Source: JAKLQJ01 sp964534135 (GTDB lineage: Bacteria > Elusimicrobiota > Elusimicrobia > Elusimicrobiales > UBA9959). Taken from it: a stretch of DNA of 13,470 bases. Position 1 is the stretch's first letter; every line of letters begins with the position of its first letter. Below the pieces are notes generated by a model. The model had not been told where the DNA came from. It made no database searches and saw only the letters and a program-made list of their open reading frames with translations. Location: assembly GCA_964534135.1 (NCBI GenBank), contig CAZHQC010000060.1:1-13470 (forward strand). Direction: 5' to 3'. Position numbers and translations under genes: made by a program. Positions 1-6,806 of this stretch are shown here, in pieces.

Positions 1-1
1 T

Positions 2-907
2 GCCGTTTTCATGCTTCTCACTATTATGATTATTCTGGGCGGCGTAAAAAAAGGCATAGAAAGAGCGACTAGATGGCTCATGCCAATTCTTTTTGCCATG
101 ATGTTGCTTCTTCTCCTAAGGTCTTCATTTATGTCCGGCTTTGGACAAGCGGTATCATTTGTTTTCTCTCCTGACGCCTCTAAATTAACTCCCGCCGGAG
201 TTTTGGAAGCCTTAGGCCACGCTTTCTTCACATTGAGCCTTGGTATGGGCGCCATGCTTACATACGGCAGTTATTTAAATCACAAAACAGATATAGTTAA
301 ATCATCCATTATCATTGCCTTCATGGATACAGCCGTAGCCCTTATCGCATGTCTTATGATTTTTCCCGTTTTATTTACCTATGGAATGGCTCCTGAAGCA
401 GGTCCTGGACTTGTATTTAAAAGCATGCCGATAGTATTTTCACAAATGCCCGGCGGCACCGTATTTGCCATTGTATTCTTTGTTCTTTTAACATTGGCGG
501 CTCTTACTTCCGCGATATCGCTTATGGAAGTGGTAACCTCTTTCTTTATCGATACCCTAAAATGGAAACGCAAAACCGCAACCCTTATTCCCGGTCTTTT
601 GATTTTCTTATTTGGAGTTCCCTCAGCTCTATCGGGAGGAGCCTTATCAAAATTTACCATGCTTGGCGGTAAAAACTTTTTTGATACCATGGACTATCTT
701 TCATCAAACTGGTTTCTTCCTCTCGGCTGTTTATCTATCGCCATATTTGTAGGGTATAGAATGGATTTAAAAATTGTAAAAAAAGAATTTAAAGAAAATT
801 CCATATTTGCCAAATGGTTTACCCCCTGGTTTTACTCTGTGCGCTATTTGGCGCCTTTAGCCGTAGCGATTGTATTTCTTTATAAAATCGGATTATTAAA
901 ATTTTAA
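2..907 (+). CDS. Sodium:neurotransmitter symporter (NSS/SNF) family transporter, 5'-truncated
   Basis: The reading frame is open from base 2, so the gene starts upstream of the window; about 300 C-terminal residues are visible. NSS proteins are Na+-coupled amino-acid importers of the inner membrane. The visible part starts in the conserved loop GVKKGIERATRWLMPILF typical of the family. It continues with FFTLSLGMGAMLTYGSYL, matching the TM7 region of LeuT-like proteins, and LTSAISLMEVVTSFFID, matching TM8 where Thr/Ser line the second Na+ site. About six or seven further hydrophobic helices are visible, and the protein ends in a short hydrophobic C-terminus. The substrate cannot be read from the sequence. 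A strong hairpin follows directly after the stop. The first Met in the window (base 11) is internal and not the start. Family assignment is secure; the missing N-terminus simply lies outside the window. Confidence 0.93.
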   Translation, partial: AVFMLLTIMIILGGVKKGIERATRWLMPILFAMMLLLLLRSSFMSGFGQAVSFVFSPDASKLTPAGVLEALGHAFFTLSLGMGAMLTYGSYLNHKTDIVKSSIIIAFMDTAVALIACLMIFPVLFTYGMAPEAGPGLVFKSMPIVFSQMPGGTVFAIVFFVLLTLAALTSAISLMEVVTSFFIDTLKWKRKTATLIPGLLIFLFGVPSALSGGALSKFTMLGGKNFFDTMDYLSSNWFLPLGCLSIAIFVGYRMDLKIVKKEFKENSIFAKWFTPWFYSVRYLAPLAVAIVFLYKIGLLKF

Positions 908-936
908 CCATATTCCACCCCGTGGAATATGGTTTT
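906..936 (+). terminator. Intrinsic terminator-like hairpin after the symporter gene
   Basis: Bases 906-918 pair perfectly with 922-934 (13 bp, loop CCC), and the arm ends in TTTT. The hairpin overlaps the last two bases of the symporter stop codon. It lies only 25 bases before the next start codon, so a promoter for the next gene cannot fit downstream of it. It may be a partial terminator or attenuator that reduces read-through into the peptidase operon. Confidence 0.75.
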
Positions 937-961
937 AAGGAGAAAATAGAAAAGTTCACCA

Positions 962-2947
962 ATGAATAAACTTTTAGCCCTCTCACTCTTAATAACTATG
1001 ACAAACACAATACATGCAGCCAATTCTTTTAATTTAAACCATATCTTTCCCGCTGATTTTGAAAGCGCGAAAGTAAAAAACCTTAAAGAACTAAATCCCC
1101 CCAATGGGCTATTTAAACTTGAGACCTCAACAATATCGAATATCTCAAAAGGAACACTTATAAGCGCGCCCATAAAAACAATCTTTCCTTTTAATGAACT
1201 CATAATTTCAGCCAGCGCTATTATTAAAAGCGGAAATTCAATTTCCGTTTCAGCCCAAATTAAAACAAAAAACGGCGCATGGAGCAAATGGTATTCTTTC
1301 GGAGATTTTACCGCTGATGGCGAATCTTTAAGTTTAAATCCTCAAGAGGATGCCCTGGGAAAGGTGGCCGTTGATATTTTAAAACTTAAAAAACCTTGCG
1401 CCTATTTTAGATATAAAATAAATCTTGAATCCTTTAACAGCTTCAGACCTATTTTAAAACAAGTATCTTCCGTTTATACAAATACAAAAAAAACCTATGA
1501 TGAAAAATCAGCTTTAAAAAAATCTCCCCAATTCAAATCTCTTTATATAAATGTGCCTAAACTTTCCCAAATGGCCATGCAATTTAAATATTCCAAAGAT
1601 ATTTGCAGTCCCGTTTCCCTATCCATGGTAATGAATTATTATGGTTTAAAAGAAAAGCCGTTAAAAACAGTAGCTGCCGTCTACGATAAAAAACAAAAAA
1701 TCTATGGCAATTGGCTTTTTAACACCCAATACGCTTCAACAAAACTTTTTTATGCCCGGATAAAAAGGTTTAACAATATGCGAGAAGCTGAAAACTATAT
1801 CGCGAACGGTATTCCCATAATAGCCAGTCTTACTTTTGCTCCCGGGAAACTAAAAAAAGCGCCGATTAAATTTAGCAATGGCCACCTTGTGGTAATTAAA
1901 GGGTTTACCTGGAAAGGTGATGTAATTGTAAACGACCCCGCCGCCGCAACGGACAAAAAAGTAGGCATAGTTTATAATAGAAAAGAATTTGCCAGAGCCT
2001 GGCTGAAAAATAAATTTGGCACCGCTTATATATTAAACAGAAGACTGCCCTCGCGCGCCGTCATCGGCAAATCCCACTGTAATGTAATGGCAAGACCGGT
2101 TCTGCCTAAAACCGCAAATGAATTTGAAAAAAATTTTGAAACGCAGGTTATAAGCGGAGAAAAAATCAAAATTTTGGAATTAAAAAAAGATTGGGCCAAA
2201 GTTAAAACCATGGAACAAGTGCGCGCAAGGCTATGCCCATCACGGCGGCCCAAAAAACCACGCGCTACCGGTTTTGACCTTTATTCGGGCTGGCTAGATA
2301 TAAAATGTTTGGCTACGGAAAACATAATTAATACGGACATAATTGTAAGAAGCAAAAAAGCCACGGCATTAACAACTAAAGGAAAAAAAGAAGTTTCAAT
2401 AGGAACGAAACTAAAATTTATTTCCCGCGAAGATTGCGAAACAATTACTGCTGCCAGTTCCAAGGGCAAAATATTATCTTTAAAGAAAAAAGATATCGTG
2501 TTTGAAAAAGAAGTTAAGATTTTAAAACCGGCAGCCATGAGAACAAAACTGATTAAAACAGCAAGACAATTTATCGGTGATAAATATTGCTGGGGCGGAC
2601 GTTCCGGTTTTCAAACGGATTGTTCCGGCCTTGTTAATCTCTCTTACAGAGTTTTAGGCATCGATTTGCCGAGAAACGCTTGTGACCAATTTTTATTCGC
2701 CAAGGTGGTAAAAAAAGATAATTTAAAACCCGCAGACCTTATATTCTCGACAAAGCTCGGAGAGAAAAAAAACATAGATCATGCTATGATTTATTCAGGA
2801 AACGGTAAATTGATTGAAGCCACCCGCGAGACAAATTCCATTAGGGAAGTGAGTTTTAAGAAAAAATTCGGAAAAAATTTAGCCGACATCAAAAACGGTC
2901 AAATGATTAATGGCTCAAGAATTTATTTTAGAAGCATAATCAATTAA
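962..2947 (+). CDS. Exported two-headed cysteine peptidase: C39-like domain plus SH3b and NlpC/P60 domains
   Basis: A 661-residue protein with a signal peptide (residues 1-19, TIHA|ANS). Residues about 195-360 form a C39-like papain-fold peptidase domain: Cys215 in CSPVSLSMVMNYYG, His308 in NGHLVVIKGF, Asp325 in VNDPAA. Residues about 365-515 look like SH3b-type linker domains. Residues about 525-661 are NlpC/P60 of the YkfC type: GGRSGFQTDCSG with Cys554, then LPRNACDQ, then DHAMIY with His607. Glu619 stands where YkfC has a third catalytic His. YkfC-type enzymes cut gamma-D-Glu-diamino acid bonds in murein peptides; activity here is inferred. The start at 962 is forced by an in-frame TAG at 947-949. 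The best Shine-Dalgarno (AAGGAG, 937-942) is unusually far away, at 19 bases. Residues 1-190 have no recognised domain. It overlaps the next gene by one base (TAATG), so the two are probably coupled. Confidence 0.88.
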   Translation: MNKLLALSLLITMTNTIHAANSFNLNHIFPADFESAKVKNLKELNPPNGLFKLETSTISNISKGTLISAPIKTIFPFNELIISASAIIKSGNSISVSAQIKTKNGAWSKWYSFGDFTADGESLSLNPQEDALGKVAVDILKLKKPCAYFRYKINLESFNSFRPILKQVSSVYTNTKKTYDEKSALKKSPQFKSLYINVPKLSQMAMQFKYSKDICSPVSLSMVMNYYGLKEKPLKTVAAVYDKKQKIYGNWLFNTQYASTKLFYARIKRFNNMREAENYIANGIPIIASLTFAPGKLKKAPIKFSNGHLVVIKGFTWKGDVIVNDPAAATDKKVGIVYNRKEFARAWLKNKFGTAYILNRRLPSRAVIGKSHCNVMARPVLPKTANEFEKNFETQVISGEKIKILELKKDWAKVKTMEQVRARLCPSRRPKKPRATGFDLYSGWLDIKCLATENIINTDIIVRSKKATALTTKGKKEVSIGTKLKFISREDCETITAASSKGKILSLKKKDIVFEKEVKILKPAAMRTKLIKTARQFIGDKYCWGGRSGFQTDCSGLVNLSYRVLGIDLPRNACDQFLFAKVVKKDNLKPADLIFSTKLGEKKNIDHAMIYSGNGKLIEATRETNSIREVSFKKKFGKNLADIKNGQMINGSRIYFRSIIN

Positions 2948-4179
2948 TGGCAAACAAAAAAACTATTAAAACAATTACAATGCTTTTAGGCATAGGCGGC
3001 GGCTTTTTTTTAGGGGCCATTTTCTCAGTATTTCTAATACTCTTCCTCTCTTATAAATTCCATTACTTTGAAGGCATGAAATTAATGCTGGCTCTCATAC
3101 TCCTTATGCCTTTAGGCGGAATTGCGAGCTCCATTATAACGGGAATGTTTTATAATCGACGGTTAAAAAAGATTTTGGAAGGCGAACTTATCAGAAAAAA
3201 AGAGCTGGCTATTTTGATTATGCTGCCAAGCTTGCTTATACTTATAAACGTATTTCCAAAATTCACAAACTTATATTCCAACTTAATGCCTTCCCAAAAA
3301 ATAAATTTTACCGATGCTATGGGAAAAATATTTTATTCAAGCTCCCAGTTAAACAAACCTGCCGAAAATGAATTCGGAGAATATGGCGAACAAAACCTTT
3401 TTGACCACGATAAAAACACCTGCTGGGCGGAAGGAGTAAAAGGTCCCGGACTAGGTGAGTACGTCTACTTGAATATACCGCCGGAAGCTGCCGGAATTTC
3501 CATAATAAACGGCTATGCCAAAACAGATAAAACATTTAAGAATAATAATCGCGTAAAACAAGTTAAAATTTCTTTATATAAACTCTTTCTCCCCAGAGAA
3601 GGCGAAGTTACCGAATTATACACTCCTATGAGAGTGAAAGAACTCTCCTTCTATCTTATTAGCCCTCTAAAAGATTCGTATGCTCCTCAAAAAATAAATT
3701 TTCCAAAAGAATGGAGAGAACTCATAAATAAAAAAGGTGAAACAGCGCTTAAAACAGAAATATTTTCCGTTTATAAAGGAGATAAATACGATGACACCTG
3801 TTTATCGGAAATCTCTTATTTTGACGAAGATCCCTCTAAATTATTTTTAAGCAAAAATGAACAAGAACTTTGGCAAGAAAAAGACGGAAGAAAAAGACTT
3901 TTATTGAAAAGTGAAAAAGACATGTTTTTTCAAATAATCTCGAGTGAAGGTGATTGGGTTATATTGACAAAAATGCCCTTACAAGTGAAAGGACGCGTTG
4001 AAAGCCAATTCTTTCTTTTCAATACCCGTTTAAAAAAAGAAGCTGACTTTTCAAAATCTGGATTTACCGTAATTTACGGTTTCATTCCTGACGATAAAGA
4101 ATTATTTATAGATGCTTTTGACAATGCAAAATCAAAGCAAATTCGTATAAATGTCAAAGACATAAAATTTAAAAAATAA
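2947..4179 (+). CDS. Three-TM membrane protein with NADase-type glycan-binding (discoidin-like) domain
   Basis: A 410-residue protein. Three hydrophobic segments (about 10-35, 46-67 and 87-103) anchor it in the inner membrane. Residues about 143-295 resemble the NADase-type glycan-binding/discoidin-like domain: NLFDHDKNTCWAEGVKGPG, EYVYLNIP, then IINGYAKTDKTFKNNNRVK and a closing CLSEISYFDED. This beta-sandwich typically sits on surface or envelope proteins and is thought to bind glycans. Residues 300-410 are beta-rich and unrecognised. The ATG shares its A with the stop of the upstream peptidase gene (TAATG), pointing to translational coupling and a shared job in the envelope. It might hold or orient the peptidase at the wall, which is inference only. 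No catalytic motif was seen. Confidence 0.75.
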   Translation: MANKKTIKTITMLLGIGGGFFLGAIFSVFLILFLSYKFHYFEGMKLMLALILLMPLGGIASSIITGMFYNRRLKKILEGELIRKKELAILIMLPSLLILINVFPKFTNLYSNLMPSQKINFTDAMGKIFYSSSQLNKPAENEFGEYGEQNLFDHDKNTCWAEGVKGPGLGEYVYLNIPPEAAGISIINGYAKTDKTFKNNNRVKQVKISLYKLFLPREGEVTELYTPMRVKELSFYLISPLKDSYAPQKINFPKEWRELINKKGETALKTEIFSVYKGDKYDDTCLSEISYFDEDPSKLFLSKNEQELWQEKDGRKRLLLKSEKDMFFQIISSEGDWVILTKMPLQVKGRVESQFFLFNTRLKKEADFSKSGFTVIYGFIPDDKELFIDAFDNAKSKQIRINVKDIKFKK

Positions 4180-4206
4180 CAGATTTTAAAAATCGGAGAA
4201 CTCTAC

Positions 4207-5934
4207 ATGAAAAAAGTAATACTCTTAATGCTTATCGCCGTATCGGCAAATGCTTATGCCGCGGCAAAAAATCCAAATATACTTTTTTACGCTCATATTG
4301 GTGAAATAACAACTCTTGACCCCGTTTATCCCTATGATGCCGTAACGCAAGGCATGATGCTCAATGTTTATGAAACTTTATTAATGTTCAAAGGCAGTTC
4401 ATTGAACGAATATGAACCCGCCTTGGCGGCTAAAATACCTTCTGTAAAAAATGGTCTCGTATCAAAAGACGGCTTAACTTATATTTTTCCTATTAGAAAG
4501 AATGTTAAATTTCATAATGGAAATATATTAAAACCCGAAGATGTTAAATATTCCCTATTAAGATTTATGCTTACCGACCCCTCCGGCGGGCCAGCCTCTT
4601 TAATGCTGGAACCAGTTTTTGGCCTAGCCTCCACCAGAGACTCCACGGGTAAAATAATACTCTCAAAAAAAGAAATTGAAAATGCCGTTAAAGTTAAAGG
4701 TAATAGTGTCATAGTAAAACTTAAACGCCCCTTTGCGCCTTTTTTATCCATAATCGCGCGCTGGTCCTATATTATGAATAAGCAATGGTGCAAAAAAAAC
4801 GGAGAATGGGACGGAACATATCAAACATTAAGCAAATATAATAACCGTCCTAAAGAAGACTCTTTCCTCTTAAAAAACATGAACGGCACGGGGCCATTTG
4901 AATTTAAAAGATGGAATATAAACTCCAAACAAATTATGTTTTCAAGTTTTAAAAATTATCGCAAAACTCCCGCAGCAATAAAAATATTGGTCATGAAAAC
5001 CGTGCCTGAATTTGGCACAAGACGCCTTATGCTTGAAGCGGGAGATGCGGACATTATAGATGTCCCCAGAACTTTTGAAGTGCAAGTTAAAGGCCTTAAA
5101 GGAGTCAGAGTTGAAGATAATCTGCCTAGACTTTTAACCGACCCCGTATTCTTCTTCACATTTAAGGTAAACCCTTTGGCAAATCCCGATATAGGTTCGG
5201 GAAAATTGGACGGGAAAGGCATACCTCCAACTTTTTTTAGCAATAAAGACATTAGAAAGGCTTTCGCCCTTTCTTTTGATTATTCAGGTTTTCTTACCGA
5301 CGGTATGAAAGGAAAAGCTGCTTTGGCCAAAGGTTCCATTCCCCCTGGCTTACTGGGCTATAGCCCTAATACTCCAGGATATGTATTTAATAAAACAAAA
5401 GCCGCGGAATATTTTAAAAAAGCCTACAATGGCATACTTTGGAAAACCGGTTTTAAATTCACCCTGACTTTTAATACAGGCAGTGAAGTTCGCCAACTTG
5501 CTTGTCAGGTGCTTAAAAGAAATATAGAAAGCATAAACCCTAAATTCAAAATAGACATACGAGGCGTGGACTGGCCTATTTATCTTGAAAAAACTCAGAA
5601 TAAAAAAATGCCTCTTTTCACACGCGGCTGGACGGGAGATTATCCTGATCCGCATAATTTCATTTTCCCTTTTTATCATTCCAAAGGACGCTATGCTATA
5701 GCGCAGAATTATTCAAATCCTGAAATGGATAAACTTATAAACCTTGCCGTTTCACAAAACTCAACAAGTAAGAGGAAAGAGCTTTATAAAAAAATCCAAA
5801 AATTGGCTCACGAAGAAACCATTCAAATTTATACCATTCACCCGCAGGGTCTTTTGGCTATGAGAGATTGGATTAAGGGCTTTTATGATAATGCCGTTTT
5901 TATGGGCATCTATTTTTATCCGATAAGCAAGTAG
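4207..5934 (+). CDS. Periplasmic peptide-binding protein, ABC transporter family 5 (OppA/DppA-like)
   Basis: A 575-residue solute-binding protein (SBP_bac_5) that captures peptides in the periplasm for an ABC importer. The signal peptide is residues 1-18 (SANAYA|AAK). It has no lipobox Cys, so the mature protein is soluble, as in Gram-negative bacteria. Family marks are the N-terminal ITTLDPVYPYDAVTQGMMLN, then VKFHNGNILKPEDVKYSL (about 100-117), GTGPFEFKRWN (about 227-237) and the C-terminal TRGWTGDYPDPHNFIFPF (about 471-488). Length is normal to slightly long for the family. GGAG at 4195-4198 sits eight bases before the ATG. The gene follows the glycan-binding protein by 27 bases and is likely in the same transcript. 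No permease or ATPase genes are in the window, so it is an orphan binding protein here. The ligand is not readable, and nickel or sugar binding in this family is possible but less likely. Confidence 0.92.
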   Translation: MKKVILLMLIAVSANAYAAAKNPNILFYAHIGEITTLDPVYPYDAVTQGMMLNVYETLLMFKGSSLNEYEPALAAKIPSVKNGLVSKDGLTYIFPIRKNVKFHNGNILKPEDVKYSLLRFMLTDPSGGPASLMLEPVFGLASTRDSTGKIILSKKEIENAVKVKGNSVIVKLKRPFAPFLSIIARWSYIMNKQWCKKNGEWDGTYQTLSKYNNRPKEDSFLLKNMNGTGPFEFKRWNINSKQIMFSSFKNYRKTPAAIKILVMKTVPEFGTRRLMLEAGDADIIDVPRTFEVQVKGLKGVRVEDNLPRLLTDPVFFFTFKVNPLANPDIGSGKLDGKGIPPTFFSNKDIRKAFALSFDYSGFLTDGMKGKAALAKGSIPPGLLGYSPNTPGYVFNKTKAAEYFKKAYNGILWKTGFKFTLTFNTGSEVRQLACQVLKRNIESINPKFKIDIRGVDWPIYLEKTQNKKMPLFTRGWTGDYPDPHNFIFPFYHSKGRYAIAQNYSNPEMDKLINLAVSQNSTSKRKELYKKIQKLAHEETIQIYTIHPQGLLAMRDWIKGFYDNAVFMGIYFYPISK

Positions 5935-6037
5935 ACTGGCAGCGCTACGGCACGGCAGCTTGGCAGCTAATACTGAGGAGAGTTTCTTATTTACGCTGCT
6001 TTCTAATTTATGATTTCCGCTTTCTCTTCATTTTATT
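5935..6037. other. Short intergenic stretch with GGCAGC repeats
   Basis: A gap of 103 bases between the binding protein and nth. Its first third is unusually GC-rich and carries three direct GGCAGC copies (5938-5943, 5954-5959, 5962-5967). GCAGCG (5939-5944) could pair with CGCTGC (5994-5999), but the loop is about 50 bases. I see no convincing terminator or promoter. Confidence 0.4.
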
Positions 6038-6664
6038 ATGAAAAATATTATTCCCATTATTAAAATTCTTAAAAAAGAATACAAAAAAGTTCCTCCGACG
6101 CTCATATACTCAAATGTCTTTGAGCTTTTAATATCCGTTATATTATCGGCGCAATGCACCGATGTTAGGGTTAATATGGTAACTCCCGTCTTATTCAAGA
6201 AATACAAAACCTCCTCTGATTTGGCAAAAGCCAAATTAAAAGATATTGAAAAAATCATTCATTCCACAGGCTTCTATAAAAGCAAAGCCCTTTCTTTAAA
6301 AGAAACGGCAAAAAGAATAACTGAAAATTTTAATGGAAAAGTTCCAGAAACAATGGTTGAATTATTATCTTTAAGAGGCGTGGCCAGAAAAACCGCTAAT
6401 GTCGTTTTGGGCCATGGTTATGGTAAATCCGAAGGCATTGTAGTGGACACTCATGTAAAGAGACTTTCTTTCAGGATGGGCTTTACCAAAAACACAAACC
6501 CGTTAAAAGTAGAGAAGGATTTGATAGAAATTACAGATAAGAAAGATTGGATATGGCTACCGAACGCTTTAATACATCATGGCAGAAAAATCTGTATGGC
6601 CAGAAACCCCGATTGTGGCTCCTGCCCTTTAAATAAAATTTGCCCCAAACATTCCGTAAAATAA
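6038..6664 (+). CDS. nth: Endonuclease III, DNA glycosylase/AP lyase
   Basis: A 208-residue base-excision repair enzyme that removes oxidised pyrimidines and nicks at the abasic site. LISVILSAQCTDVRVN (about 31-46) is the N-terminal signature. The helix-hairpin-helix is at 112-124 (LRGVARKTANVVL), with catalytic Lys118; Asp137 in VVDTHV is the second catalytic residue. The 4Fe-4S cluster ligands are Cys186, 193, 196 and 202, with the family spacing C-x6-C-x2-C-x5-C. Length matches E. coli Nth. The usual LPGVG of the hairpin reads LRGVA, a mild variation. No clear Shine-Dalgarno precedes the ATG, where the upstream bases are T-rich. The last codons (PLNKICP) are copied in the gap right of the aldehyde dehydrogenase gene. 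Confidence 0.96.
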   Translation: MKNIIPIIKILKKEYKKVPPTLIYSNVFELLISVILSAQCTDVRVNMVTPVLFKKYKTSSDLAKAKLKDIEKIIHSTGFYKSKALSLKETAKRITENFNGKVPETMVELLSLRGVARKTANVVLGHGYGKSEGIVVDTHVKRLSFRMGFTKNTNPLKVEKDLIEITDKKDWIWLPNALIHHGRKICMARNPDCGSCPLNKICPKHSVK

Positions 6665-6705
6665 ATACTATTTTTTATTTTCCGCAAATTATTCTGTTGC
6701 TACTA

Positions 6706-6749
6706 TCTGCTCACTTATTTCTGCTTACTAGAGATGCGTTATATCTTGG
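6706..6749. repeat. 44-bp direct repeat, copy A (contains a copy of the GAF-PAS gene 3' end)
   Basis: It matches 8899-8942 at 42 of 44 positions; the differences are 6737 C/T and 6743 A/G. It begins with one 14-bp unit CTGCTCACTTATTT and continues through CTGCTTACTAGAGATG. On the minus strand, bases 6748-6728 read Gln-Asp-Ile-Thr-His-Leu-stop, exactly the end of the GAF-PAS protein encoded by copy B. There is no gene here for that tail, so it is best read as a relic. Confidence 0.85.
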
Positions 6750-6786
6750 GAGATATATACATCTCCCAAGAAATATATTCTTTTTT
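6744..6786 (+). terminator. Stem-loop between converging nth and aldehyde dehydrogenase genes
   Basis: Bases 6744-6754 pair perfectly with 6761-6771 (11 bp, loop ATATAC). A run of six T lies at 6781-6786, ten bases past the stem, so on the plus strand it is an imperfect terminator for nth. On the minus strand no T-run follows. The left arm overlaps the end of the 44-bp repeat copy A. Confidence 0.45.
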
Positions 6787-6806
6787 GAGTTTTAATGAGA
6801 CTGCCT

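Noticed and set aside
379..690. A minus-strand open frame inside the symporter gene
   Set aside because: It lies opposite conserved transmembrane segments and its translation has no recognisable features.
5935..6000. A terminator after the binding-protein gene
   Set aside because: The only complementary arms (GCAGCG/CGCTGC) are about 50 bases apart and have no T-run after them.
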